From Sabellastarte sp. h YS-2021 (Eukaryota > Annelida > Polychaeta > Sabellida > Sabellidae): DNA of 64,000 bases. Numbering within the stretch: the first letter of the stretch is position 1; each line of letters begins with the position of its first letter. This document shows, piece after piece, positions 11,816 through 23,600 of the stretch. The position numbers and the translations under genes are program-made. The notes under the pieces were generated by a model. It saw only the letters and a list, made by a program, of their open reading frames with translations. It was not told the DNA's origin and searched no databases. The DNA is taken from assembly GCA_964017235.1 (NCBI GenBank), contig OZ024935.1:91015207-91079206 (forward strand), in the 5' to 3' direction.

Positions 11816-12116
11816 TATTAACGAAAAATGCTGTTTATTTTGTAAACTATGTTAGTTGGCCTTTGTCGGTGGATACATCCAGCATCTGGCCACAGATGCG
11901 TCCTTAGTCTAGTTATCATTACTTTTATAGCAACACAGCAGGATGCCACCTTTTAATGGAAGACAGCTTCAGCAACAACTTAGGGCTTTTTTAGTTTTTA
12001 TTCAGTTACATATAATGATGTATTTGCTATTTCTACGTCGACCACAGCAACCACCATAAGCAGCACCTCCACCGCCACCACCACCAGCCATACAGAGACC
12101 TACAAGAAGGCACAAC
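11816..12116 (+). other. Presumed Harbinger 5' region
   Basis: Non-repetitive sequence between the end of the 150-bp monomers and the transposase. It includes a CCACC-rich stretch (12050-12090). I looked for a terminal inverted repeat shared with 19.6 kb and did not find one. Confidence 0.35.
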
Positions 12117-13316
12117 ATGTGGGTCAGGCCATGGCTACTACAGAGAGAGGAGAGGGCCTACCACAACATTGTGGCTGAACTGTATGCCACTGACATTCCA
12201 GGATTCACCAACTACATGAGGATGACCTCAGAATTCTTTGAAATGATAAAGACCAGACTGGAACCATGTCTAGCCAGGCAGGCCACCAACTACAGAGCTC
12301 CAATCAGTGTTGGGGAAAAGTTAGCCCTCACAAAGGTCAAAGTTGGGGTTTTACGTCCCGTTCAACAGCCAGAAGTTAGCCCTCACCATCAGATATCTGG
12401 CCACTGGAGAGTCCTACACATCATTATCCTGTCATTTCAGGGTTGGCAGATCCACCATTTCCAAGTTTCTACCAGAAGTCTGCAGGGCCATCCAGAATGA
12501 GTTCACCAGAGAGTACCTCAGATGTCCTACTACTCCAGATGAGTGGAAAGAACTGGAAAGGGAATTCAGGATCAGGTGGAATGTTCCACATGCCCTGGGT
12601 GCCCTTGATGGCAAGCATGTGGCCCTGAAGAAACCCAAGAACTTTGGAGCCCTGTACCACAACTACAAGGGGTTCTTTTCCATAGTAATGTTGGCCTTGG
12701 TAGATGGGCAGTACAAAATTAATTCAGATGGGTGGATGCTGGTACAGCTGGATCTTGCTCAGATGCCCAGATATTTAATGCCTGTCAGCTGAAGAGGAGG
12801 ATTGAGGATGGCAGGATAGGCTTCCCTGACCCAGCTCCTATAACCCAGGGTGGTAGAGATGTCCCCTACTTCATTCTGGCAGATGATGCCTTTGCCCTGA
12901 AGACCTGGCTCATGAAACCCTATGGCAGAAGGATGTTAACCAGAGAGGAAAGGATTGCCAACTACAGAATATCAAGGGGCAGGAGAGTTGTTGAGAATGC
13001 TTTTGGCATACTGGTCTCAAGATTCAGAGTGATGTTGACTACTATTGAATTACCCCTAGAAACAGTCAGGGATGTGGTCATGACCTGTGTGGTTCTGCAC
13101 AACATACTGAGAAACCAGTATCAAGGTCAACATGGTGGTCAAGAGCCTGGAGATGATGAAGATGATGATGTGCCTGGTGATTGTCGACTGATTGGTGGTG
13201 CTGCTGGTGGTGGTCCAGACAGAAACCCTGCGAGAGAAGCTAAAAGACAGAGGGATTACCTCAAGGACTACTTCAATAATGAGGGAGCAGTGGCCTGGCA
13301 AGATGGCAGAATATAA
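12117..13316 (+). pseudogene. PIF/Harbinger transposase (DDE_Tnp_4 type), frameshifted
   Basis: The product is a DDE nuclease that cuts and pastes Harbinger elements. Three blocks in different frames read as one HARBI1-like protein. They are an N-terminal part (from ~12117, 'YMRMTSEFFEMI'), a helix-turn-helix-like part ('IRYLATGESYTSLSCHFRVG') and the catalytic core. Acidic residues sit in GALDGKH (Asp codon 12607-12609), in [15 protein letters not shown] (Asp codons 12735-12737 and 12762-12764) and in VVENAFGIL (Glu codon 12993-12995). Break 1 is a 55-bp step made by a 14-bp duplication (12318-12331 = 12373-12386) around 41 bp of filler. Break 2 lies near 12720. The C-terminus ends after an acidic stretch. 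The MADF protein on the opposite strand at 17.6-18.8 kb is the usual second Harbinger gene. The initiator is uncertain. Confidence 0.85.
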
Positions 13317-13404
13317 CTCCTGCTGCAGTAACCAGTCCTTTTCAGGACTACCAATTATTCCAAAAACATTTAATCAGCTATGCTTGTTCCAAATAACCCA
13401 AACA

Positions 13405-13870
13405 TTACCAAACATAAGTCACGCCACCAACAAACAGACAAACCCAATGCCCAACATAAGTCACCCACCCAACAATCAGACAAACCCAATGCCCAACATA
13501 ATTCACCCACCCAACAATCAGACAAACCCAATGCCAAACATAATTCACCCACCCAACAAACAGACAAACCCAATGCCCGACAGAAGTCACGCAACCAACA
13601 AACAGACAAACCCAATGCCCAACATAAGCCACCCACCCAACAATCAGACAAACCCAATGCCCGACATAATTCACCCACCCAACAAACAGACAAACCCAAT
13701 GCCCGACAGAAGTCACGCAACCAACAAACAGACAAACCCAATGCCCAACATAAGTCACCCACCCAACAAACAGACAAACCCAATGCCCGACAGAAGTCAC
13801 GCAACCAACAGACAAACCCAATGCCCAACATAATTCACCCACCCAACAAACAGACAAACCCAGTGCTAAA
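13405..13870 (+). repeat. 42-bp minisatellite downstream of the transposase
   Basis: 'aacccaatgcc' recurs at 13441, 13483, 13525 and 13567 and onward, a 42-bp step, about eleven units. Units alternate between 'cacccacccaacaa' and 'cacgcaaccaacaa' variants. Because 42 is divisible by three, several frames stay open on both strands; I see no reason to treat them as genes. Confidence 0.9.
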
Positions 13871-14085
13871 CATAATTCTCAAAAGAAACACACAAGTTCC
13901 TAAATGGAATAAATATTGCATATATTTTGAAAGCTACATCCTAATTTTACTTACATTTGGTTTTTTTGGGGGAAAAATATTTGAAACAGAAATGTTTTCC
14001 TGGAAATCTTAAAATTAAAATCTTTTACTCCACTTCACAAATATTTAGGAAATATAACCACCAAACTGGTTTTCTTTACAATAAT

Positions 14086-14110
14086 GGGGGGGGGGGGGGG
14101 GGGGGGGGGG
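14086..14110 (+). repeat. Poly-G tract (25 G)
   Basis: An uninterrupted run of guanines. Similar runs are at 20081-20094 (14), ~29573-29593 (~21) and 63417-63438 (~22). A C-rich run lies near 47403-47417. Confidence 0.95.
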
Positions 14111-14139
14111 CTATGTTTGCAAAATAGTTTGTCAGTTCT

Positions 14140-15064
14140 TTGGTGTAGGTTCTGTTTGCTATTAGGTTTGTCTGTTTCTTGGTTGGTGGTTATTTTTATT
14201 GTGTATGGGAGACCTTCAGGCTCCGGCGGCTCCGCATTTTGTTTTCCTTATAACTCTGTAACCGTTAGGCGGATTCTTTTCAAATTTGGCAGGTTTAGGC
14301 AGTAGCCTTGGGGAATTTTTTTGAATATGCTGTGGTGACATTTCAACCAATCAGAGAGGTCACATGACCAAAAATGTCTTTTTTCGATGGGGAAGCTTGT
14401 CCGGATGATAACTTAAAGGAATTTTATCAATTCACCTTGGCAAATACATTCATTCTATTAAAATCTGGAAATCATTAGATTTTGGCAGTGATTGGTTAAG
14501 AAATGGCCGAGTAATTAATGATTAATTAATCATTATGAATTTTCCAAATAAGGAAAACACAAAAATGTTTATATCTCGAAAACCGTGCTAGATAGAGCGA
14601 TTTCGATGAAATTTTTGACCCGCAGGGTATCTCTGCAGAGTAGCCATTTTGAATGGCGGCCATTTTGAATTTTCGAATTTTTCGCAAAAATTGCAAAACA
14701 TAAAAATGCTTATATCTCGAAAACCGTACTAGATAGAGCGATTTCGACGAAATTTTTGACCCCCAGGGTATCTCTGCAGAGTAGCCATGCCAATTTTCAA
14801 AAAAAAAATTTCTCACAAAAAAAATGGCGGCCATTTTGAATTTTCGAATTTTTCACAAAAGTGCAAAACATAAAAATGCTTATATCTCGAAAACCGTGCT
14901 AGATAGAGCGATTTCGACGAAATTTTTGACCCACAGAGCGATTTCGACAAAATTTTTGACCCACATCTCTGCAGAGTAGCCATGCCAATTTTCAAAAAAA
15001 ATTTGTCTTGCCAAAATCTTGCCATGGTATCTCTGCAGAGCAGCTATCCCAAAGAGCTTTCACT
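14140..15064 (+). mobile_element. Helitron-like element body with ~170-bp array
   Basis: The leader at 14240-14390 ('ttataactctgtaaccgtta', 'ttcaaatttggcag', 'aatcagagaggtcacatgac') matches the leader of the element at 47671. Three to four array units (14550-15050) carry 'tatatctcgaaaaccgtgct', 'agatagagcgatttcga' and 'atggcggccattttgaattt'. It lies inside the Harbinger remnant. Neither end is sharply defined. Confidence 0.55.
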
Positions 15065-16149
15065 CAGGGTTGTTATGGGAAATACCGGGCGGTATTTCCC
15101 GCCTGGGAAATACCGGGAAATACCGCCCTGTCCAATACTCCCCAAGTGGGAAATACCGGGAAATACTGGGAAATACTTCATTTTGGACTTCAATATATGT
15201 ATAAAATGATGGGGAAAAATACCAAAACATACATCTGAAACATCTATTTATTTAGATTAACACATTCTATGTAGTACATAATTACAGAATTTCAATTTAA
15301 TTGAATTTACAGACACTTTTATAAGTAACAACTAAATCATACAACCCCCAAATAGGATCTTTGGGCTTCATGTTGAATGTTTGATTGGCAAATATATAAT
15401 ATATAAATTTAGTTCTATGCAGTTTCAGAGTTTCAATAAAAATATAATCATAACTATTTTTGATAATGTTTTATCCTTGTAATAAATTCACAACTTATTC
15501 TACTATCACACTTGAATATTATGTATACTGATTAACACTTATGGTATTAAGCCTGTGTCACTGACACTGCTCCCATTTCTTTTAGTAATGTAGAAGTAGA
15601 AAAGGGATTATACTGGCAGCTTTGCCAAAGAGACAACAATGACCAGAGTACAGGACAATTGACCATCACTTTTCAGACAGCTCAATTGGATTTCAAGAGT
15701 GTACCCATTTCCAGTGTAAGAGGCGATTATAGTTAAAACATTTGTCATCAAAACCTCATCCTCCTTGAAAGAGATTAACAATTTGACCATCACTTTTCAG
15801 AGGAGCTCAATTGGATTTCCAGAGTGTACCCATTTGAAAGAGGGAATTATAGTTAAAACATTTCTCATCATCACCTCAATCTATTACATACTTGCAAATT
15901 GTTTCTTCCTTGAAATTTTAAGCACCAACCATGGTGCTGACTTTCAAAACCTTAATAGTTTGATATTCTAGCCATTTATTTTCATTAAGTCACTCAATCT
16001 TTTTATTTATAAATAGTCAGTATCTTCCATTGTTGGGTTAACAAGGAAGTATATTTATAAAAACTGCAGAATTCATATTTCCCGGTATTTCCCGGTATTT
16101 CCCACTGCCCTGGGAAATACAGTATTTCCCGGGAAATATAACAACCCTG
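15065..16149. mobile_element. hAT-type non-autonomous transposon, copy 2 (uninterrupted)
   Basis: Ends CAGGGTTGTTAT/ATAACAACCCTG with an exact 8-bp duplication CTTTCACT at 15057-15064 and 16150-16157. The 1085-bp interior matches copy 1 (3908-6118) in reverse orientation but lacks the LINE fragment, so it shows the ancestral uninterrupted form. The target lies next to the 133-bp array. Confidence 0.92.
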
Positions 16150-17090
16150 CTTTCACTTGGTGAAGTTTCAGACCCGTAGCTAATTATTCACCTACTCAAA
16201 ATGAGTAAATGCTAATTATCTCTAAAACTGTTGCGGATACCCAATTTTTCTCAAATAACTCATTCATCTACTTTTGGAAGAGCTTTCACATGGTGAAGTT
16301 TCAGACCCATAGCTAATTACTCACCTACTCAAAATGAGTAAATGCGAATTACCTCTAAAAGTATTGCAGATAGCCAATTTTTCTCAAATAACTCATTCAC
16401 CTACTTTTGGGAGAGCTTTCACTCCGTGAAATTTCAGACCCATAGCTAATTATTCACCTACTCAAAATGAGTAAATGCTAATTATCTGTAAAAGTATTGC
16501 AGATACCCAATTTTTATCAAATAACTCATTCATCTACTTGTGGGTGAGCTTTCACATGGTGAAGTTTCAGACCCATAGCTAATTACTCACCTACTCAAAA
16601 TGAGTAAATGCGAATTATCTCTAAAAGTATTGCAGATAGCCAATTTATCTCAAATAACTGATTCACCTACTTTTGGGAGAGCTTTCACTTGGTGAAGTTT
16701 CAGACCCATAGCTAATTAACTCACCTACTCAAAGTGACTAAATGCGAATTATCTCTAAAAGTATTGCAGATAGCCAATTTTTCTCAAATAACTGATTCAC
16801 CTACATTTGGGAGAGCTTTCACTTGGTGAAGTTTTAGACCCATAGCTAATTATTCACCTACTCAAAATGAGTAAATGCGAATTATCTCAAAGTATTGTGG
16901 ATACCCAATTTTTATCAAATAACTCATTCATCTACTTTTGGGAAAACTTTCACTTGGTGAAGTTCCAGACCCGTAGGTAATTACTCACCTACTCAAAAGG
17001 AGTAAATGTGAATTATCTCTTAATAGTATTGCAGATAGCCAATTTTTATCAAATAACTCATTCACCTACTTTTGGGAGAGCTTTCACACA
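16150..17090 (+). repeat. 133-bp tandem array
   Basis: About seven units of the 11.1-11.6 kb monomer: 'ctcattcacctacttttggg', 'gagctttcacttggtgaag', 'tactcaaaatgagtaaatg', 'gtattgcagatagcc'. Confidence 0.88.
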
Positions 17091-17345
17091 CGAAAATGAA
17101 AAATTGTGAATATCTCGGAAAAGCTCTTTCTTCTCCTTTAATGCTTGGCGGGAGATACACACCGCGACAGTGGTCTTGTCAAAAATTTTTGTCTCCCCAA
17201 AAATGGTGGCCATTTTGAATTTTCAAAAGTTTTGCAAAACACAAAAATGCTTATATCTCGAAAACCGTGCTAGATGGAGCAAACTCAACAAAATTGATGG
17301 ATTTTAAGCTAAAAATGGATTTTAAGCTAAAAATGGGCTGATTAT
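17091..17345 (+). repeat. Single array-type monomers with 'tatatctcgaaaaccgtgct' core
   Basis: Contains 'gaatatctcggaaaagctc' and 'cttatatctcgaaaaccgtg' next to 'atggtggccattttgaattt', matching the 14.55-15.05 kb units. A short direct repeat ('gattttaagctaaaaatgg') lies at ~17300-17335. Confidence 0.6.
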
Positions 17346-17618
17346 TGGCCATATGGGGAGTTTATTTATTTTAATATTTTTTTTTATGTGGCCTTTTTTG
17401 GTTATGTGTGGTACCACGGGTTATTTGTTTCATGTTTGGGGTTGTGTAGGTGTTGAACTTTTTTTTTCTGTTTTTTTCAGTATTTGTACTGAACTGTACT
17501 GAACTGTTATGTTTTGGGAGGGGAATTGGAATAACTTGCAGCTGAATAATTGTTTTTGGAATATTTGGGTGGCCCTGAAAAGGGCCTGGCAGGTCAAAGA
17601 CCCGCCTTGACTGGATGG
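17346..17618. other. Spacer 3' of the MADF gene
   Basis: T-rich on the + strand; no gene or repeat linked to other parts of the window. It probably includes the 3' UTR of the minus-strand MADF gene. Confidence 0.35.
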
Positions 17619-18822
17619 CTACTGAGGAGGCTGCTGCTGTTGAGGCGGTGCTGTAGTGGTGATAGTGAAGAGTTGCGGCTGCTGCTGCTGCTGCTGAGGC
17701 TGCTCAATGATCTGTGTAGATGTCAGATCTGGTAGCTGGCTTAGTATTCCACTTAAGTTGTGTCTACTGCCCTCGTCCTGTACTGTTAGAACTGATGGAG
17801 GGTTGCCAAAGCCAAGTGGGCTTGGTGTGTAGTAGACGTAACTGCTGCTAGCTGTTGCTTGGGTGGAAGTAGACGCCTGTTGAGTGGTTGTTGGCAGTAT
17901 CCCGACCCTCTGGGATTCCGTGGTAATAGTGGCTGATCTTCTGGCTAGTGGTTGACGTCTATGGTTGCTCTTAATGCTTTCAATATCTCTAAAAATTCTG
18001 CCCTTGAGGTCCTCAAATTCCTCTTGGGTCATCTTTTCAGCCTCTGATGCCACGTAGTCAAAGAAGGGCTACCTGACTTTTGCTGCAGGAAACCTGAGAT
18101 CAATGTCCTCATCTGGTCAAAGTGCTCGAGTATCTTGGAGTCTGTTGAAACTGGTGTAGATGTGAACATAGGTTGACTCCTACTCTCCCTGAGGACACTG
18201 GACTCAAGGTGTTCTGTATCAATAGTAGATCCACGAGATTTGTCCTGCTTGCTGGTGTTTGGACTGGCCTCGAACCCTGAACTTCTGCTGGCCCCCTTTT
18301 GTCTGATGTGGGTCTTAAGGAAACCCATCTGATGGTAGACCCAGGACTGCCTCTTGGTCATCTCCCTTGGGGCTTGGCCAGATTGTAGTTTTGACAGCTT
18401 GCCATAACGCGTTCGCTGAGATTCGAACCATCTCCTGACATCAAAGGGCTGGAGCTTCAGTTCTGCAGAGATTTCTGCCCAGAGAGCCTCCTTCTTCTGT
18501 CTGTCATGGAAACGTGCATGCTCCTTGTCATAGAGCTCTGGATGCTCCTTCACAAACTCCACAATTGCGGTTTCTTGGCTGTCAGTGAAAGTTGAACAGA
18601 CCCTGGCTCTCTTGGCTGCCGAGTGACTCTCTGAATCCTCCTCACACCTCTCTTCTTCTTCGCAAGCTTCCTCAGTAAGTTCCAATCGCTCCTCAATCTC
18701 TTGTGTACCCTCCTCCGTCCTTTCCTCAATTCTTTCCTCCACCTTTCCACTTTCCTTCTCCCTCTCCTCTTGCCTCTCATCCATCTTCTTCTTTCCTCTC
18801 TTCCCTCCTTTCTCTTTCCTCA
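17619..18822 (-). pseudogene. Harbinger-associated MADF/Myb-like DNA-binding protein, one frameshift
   Basis: The minus-strand protein starts at MRKEKGG (18822; an upstream in-frame ATG lies at 18841). It opens with a very charged Glu/Lys-rich segment, then a MADF-type domain: 'FTDSQETAIVEFVKEHPELYD', 'KKEALWAEISAELKLQPFDVRRWFESQRTRYGKL'. A linker and a C-terminal region 'FFDYVASEAEKMTQEEFEDL' follow, with a Gln-rich tail. The two halves are in different frames; a 1-nt shift near 18060 separates 'LQQKSGSP' from 'FFDYVASEAEK'. In autonomous Harbinger elements such a protein binds element ends and helps import the transposase. Its orientation opposite the transposase at 12.1-13.3 kb fits one interrupted element. 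Confidence 0.8.
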
Positions 18823-18849
18823 TAACTCCAGTCAATAGCAAAAAAAAAA

Positions 18850-19620
18850 GTATCTCCTAACTGTAAAATTTGCCTTAAGCTCAAGTATTATATGATATTT
18901 AAAAAATTGAAAACCCCTACAAAACAGAGACGCACGTCTCTCAGTAGCCAACCAGTAACGACGAGAATGTGTGTGCGGTCGCTTATATAGTCCCAGACCC
19001 CCTCATTGCCTCGTTTTAATTTCCGACGTGCGGAAAACAGTCGGCTCTTAATCGGTTCTTAGTCCCAGGCCTCCTGGGGCGTCCTCAGATTGTCGCAGAC
19101 TAAATTTGTGTTGTCCCAGGTGGCCTGAGGATGCCGGCTTGGATTGGTTAGGGTCGGCTTCTCTTTGTCGGGGCTTAGTCCCAGACCCAGATTTCTTAGT
19201 CCCAGGACACCTGAGACGGTCTGAGGCTTCCCGGGACTAATGAAACCGATTCCCTTTCACACGCATGAAACTTCAAAGATCTGTTATGAGTCGGGGACTG
19301 CCAAACAGGCTTCCTGGAACTAAGCTACGGAGGCCTGGGACTAAGGGTCGCAGGATGCCTGGGACAACATAGGACTGTGTAAATTTGGGTCTGAGGAGGC
19401 CTGAGGAAGCCTGGGACTGGACATTTTGTTGATGGTGGGAAATGAGAATCGGTTTGAGTCGTGAGAAATATCAAACATGTTTGATTTCTCTCACGGCCAC
19501 AACCGACAAGTACCGACCCTTACAGGATGTCTGGGACTAAGCAAATATTTGAAACCGACTCCCAAAAACCCTTAATCGGGGAGCTTAGTCGTGTGGTGGA
19601 ACACCCACATTAAGGAATAG
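18850..19620. other. Harbinger upstream region with GTCCCAG/CTGGGACTAAG repeats
   Basis: The words 'agtcccagac', 'cctgggactaag' and 'gcctgaggaagcctgggact' recur about ten times in both orientations between 18990 and 19545. A palindromic stretch ('gagaaatatcaaac' / 'gtttgatttctc') lies at 19468-19494. This looks like a transposon subterminal binding-site region. No gene is seen. Confidence 0.5.
18982..18989 (-). promoter_or_regulatory. TATA-box-like site for the MADF gene
   Basis: TATATAAG on the minus strand, about 160 bp upstream of the MADF start codon and close to a GC-richer stretch. Assigned by position and sequence only. Confidence 0.4.
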
Positions 19621-20578
19621 CTAGAATAAATTATTGCTTTCACATAAAGATCAGTGGTGTGAATCAGTAGCATAAAATAAATACAATTAAATATTGATAA
19701 AGTAAACTGTATTTAATGCGAGGAGTTTGCTTTGAAGTGTGTATAAGCACATCATTTAACTCCAGTATTGTCACTTATCTAAATTAAAAAATGAATGACG
19801 ATTGTATCATGCAGACCGTTGGAAATATTTCAGCTGACAGCATTATTAAAAAACATTACACAAATACTTTTACTCAAAATGTAACACAGCCTAAAAAGTT
19901 TAATAAATCAATTTTAAAATAATGTGTATAAAATTGTAAATATTATGTTTTGTGCAAACAAAATAATAAAACAATGTCACCATGTACAACGCACAAAGCT
20001 ATCTCAAGGTTAATTTTAGGGTTCAAATAGTATTAACATTCTTTTTACTGCTATTCTTTATCTCCATCTTATAAATCACAGGGGGGGGGGGGGGTAGTTT
20101 CTTGGAGGAGGGGATAGATTCTGGTGGGGTCCATAATTTACCACCGTGGTACAGTTTGGAATCTACCCCAGGGTAGATGCTGGGCCCTCCCAGAATCTAC
20201 CCTGGTATAAAATGAAAGGGGGGGGGGGTATAATCTGGTAGGGCTTACACCGGGGTAACAACATTCAGCCAATAATGATCACCTAGAGATTCCTAATATT
20301 GATGTAAAAAATGTATTTTAGCAGTTGTTCCAATGGAATTATTTTTCATGCTATCATGCTTACAGGAATTTGAGATTGGTCCCCATTTATCATGACTCAC
20401 TTTTAGAGATTGTGATTGAATGTTATGTGTACTGAAGTGACCCCACCCAGATTGTTGGACACTTTTCATTTTGATCCTTCTTTTATGATGTTTATAATTT
20501 CCACAAGCACAGTCTAAGGCATGCAAAACTAGGTCATTGTTTACTTGTTATTTACAGCCTAAATTACTAAAATCAGTG
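19621..20578. other. 5' flank of the DIPK1-like gene
   Basis: AT-rich and largely unique. A G-run lies at 20081-20094, followed by a GGGTAGATTCTGG-rich patch with inverted words (20095-20250). 'ttgttatttacag' (20546-20556) could be a splice acceptor for the first coding exon, implying an upstream non-coding exon. No promoter motif is convincing. Confidence 0.4.
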
Positions 20579-20583
20579 ATGCT

Positions 20584-20634
20584 ATGCCGAGAAGAGGAAC
20601 GACTCCAGCAAGGAAGTGTAGAAACACTTTCTGG
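20584..20634 (+). CDS. DIPK1-like exon 1
   Basis: MPRRGTTPARKCRNTFW, ending exactly at a codon before donor GTAAGT. A nearby ATG at 20579 is in a frame that reaches a stop across the donor and is not used. Confidence 0.8.
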
Positions 20635-23600
20635 GTAAGTACAGAAATATTGGCTACACTTAAAAATTTGATAATTACTCTGAATAAATATCTAAAAACT
20701 GACTTGAAAAATGTCTCTGCAGGATGGGGCTTTTGAATATTCATTAAAGAATGGATTAATGAGTGTTTTTAGAGTACATACTATTAGTTTGATAATCAAA
20801 TATTATGTGGATTCTGTAATAAAGCATTTACAAGAAATGCTTCACTTAAAAGGCATAAAACAAACGTTCAAATACTGGGAATTTTGAGCTTTTGGAGTAT
20901 CATAGACAAAGTAGCGCTTGACACCCTGTGTTTTTCTTCAATTTAGGTCTTTAGTCATGTTCCACGTCGGCGTGTTGTGCAGTTCTTATGTGGTGTACTG
21001 TTAGTGTGGATAATCTACTCTATGCTGATTTACCTCCTGACTGATCACTGTGGTGGCTATACATATGTCAGGGCACTGGTAAGTAGCTCTCACATACACT
21101 CCAGTACCATGGTTTTCCAGTAATATGGTCTGCCTAGCCTATTACAGTCAAATTTTTGTAAACTGGGCCTGCTCGAAGAGTAACACTGTATGCGGATGAG
21201 AGAAGGGTCTTATCTAATATATATCCTTATCATAACATATTTCTGGGGGGCCACGGTGGCAGAGTGGTAACACTCTCGCCTCCCACGTCTGAGGCCGGGG
21301 TTCGATTCCCGGCACGGCCTCAAGTGGGAAAGCTGGTAGTTGCTTGCTGTTGGTCGGCAGTTTACAGTACAGAACCCTAACAAACTCTATGTACTGGTTT
21401 CCTCTGCCCTTCCAACTACCCGTCGTGATATGACCTGTACAGTGTTGAAAGCGATGTAAAACCCCAAATAAATAAACAGAACATATTTTTACTTTCCTTA
21501 TTGATCAATATTGAAATGTTGATCCATGAGATGTTTTCCTTGGGAGACCCTCTGAACTCTTTCACAAGTTTTAGTAGTGTTCTGAAATGTAAACAAATAT
21601 GGCAGTTCTTTTTTTGCAGAGAGTAATTGTTAACAGAATAATGATACAAAAGGCAACATAATCTTCAAATTTTGAACTTTATTTTAATGAAAGACAGCTG
21701 AGCTGCATCCATGAAATAACATGTTCTGATACTGATATTGTACCCTACATTGTCGATATTGGCATAGCTAAATATGAGAAAACCAATATAACCAGCTGTA
21801 CAAGAACTACACTTGCTTGGATCTTCAAATTGCACACCCTTCAAATGCTGTGGACCTATCCCAATATGAACCTAGTTGTTGAATGGGAACTAAAATGCCA
21901 AAGTTGACTTCTTTTTAACATGCCCTCAATAATTCTTCTCCCCTTTTTAGGCAGGTTGCGTGTAACCAACCCACTTTTTGGATTGATGTGTCCGACGTCT
22001 TTCCATCTGTTCATCAACATTTTCGTTTCTGGACTCTAATTAAAAATGTTTTGTCCAATTGAATTCAAACTTGACAGGGTGATAGATCTAAGTTACTTTT
22101 GAAATTGGTGTAATTCCGTCTGTTCGTTTGTCCGTTTTTGGTCTGTTTGTCCATCAACATTTCCGTTTCCGGACTCTAACTCGAAAACACTTTGTTTAAT
22201 CGTATTCAGCTTCACAGGGAGATAGATCACCATCATAGCTATGTTGCTTTCGAAATTGGTGTAATTCTCTCTGTTTTTTGTCCGTTTGTCCTTCAACATT
22301 TTCGTTTCTGGACTCTAACTCGAAAAACGCTTTGGCTAATCAAATTCAAACTGTACAGAGATAGATCACCATCATAGCTAAGTTGCTTTCGAAATTGGTG
22401 TAATTCCATCCATTCATTTATTCGTTTATAGCATAGATACAATTATGTAACCTAGATTACAAGTTTTACATTTGTTAGCACGTCTAACACATTCACCTTA
22501 ACTGGGTGACCTAACATTTATTTCCTTGTTTCTGAATTTAATTACAGCAGTCGCTAACCTTATTGCTGCCTGCACAACCCGCCTTTTGGGGCATTTGTGA
22601 CCCTCTTGTCTTATTCCTTCTTTCTTAGGTATATCTTATTCTATTCTTTTTCAGGTATTTGTTATTGTATAATGACATTCAATTAGTGTCGTCGTGAATG
22701 TAGAATAACATACAGTTGTGTTTCAGCCTTAATTAATTTTACTTGTGTTTTTCTTGAATTTTGTAATAGTGTGAACAGTATCGGCTGAGGAATGCTGCAG
22801 GATCTTTGTGTTATGACTTATGCTATGAAAACCTACCTCTTCTCTACCGTTGCTATGGTGACAACGAACATTTCAGGGTATGTATGTTTCTTATTGTGTA
22901 AACAGCATTTTCAGTTGCGGATTTGTCAGTAGTCCTTGGAAAAGTTATTGTAATACTAGTGCTAGGAAGATGTTGCAAATTTCAGTATTATCGCTGGCTG
23001 GCTCATTACCAAGCAGTGATCGGTAAAATTTAAATACAACCATTTCTTTCTATTCTTTGTAGCCTTTTTGTCACATTAAAAATCTTATTTTGTGAAAATA
23101 TTGTTCATTCACCAGACTGGTTAAAATAACAAAACTAGACATAATACAAAACTTTGAAATAAACAGAAACACCTTTTGGTTTTCCTGCTGTAGTCAAGGT
23201 GACCATAAAATGAGCCAATCACGGGCGAGGATGCATAAAGCATGGCATGGAGTGAGCTAGACATTTGTAAATAGCTTTTAGGTTATACTTTGGCTATATT
23301 TGTGGTAATTTGTGTTCATTTTCCCTGTTTTTGTTTAATATTTGATTTTTATTGTCTTTTTCACACTTTTGACTCCATGATCGGCGATGATCGATCTCTA
23401 TTGACATTATTCCATTTTGAGCATTGACAGGTAAATCCTTGGCGATATCCTAGCACTGTGTAATACAAAACTGAAAGCACTATCGAGTCCACCAGGAAGT
23501 GTTCCGAAAATTTGGAATCATTTTTGTTACATATTCTGCACATTCGTATAATATTGTTATATTCATTTATGATATTTTTTTGTATATATCAGTCAGGAGG

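Noticed and set aside
13192-14012. Long Pro/Asn/Thr-rich and Trp/Cys/Gly-rich frames
   Set aside because: They are translations of the 42-bp minisatellite in frames that cannot close because the period is a multiple of three.
21243-21320. Functional tRNA gene
   Set aside because: It continues into a SINE body with an A-rich tail and target duplications; the acceptor stem is not clean.
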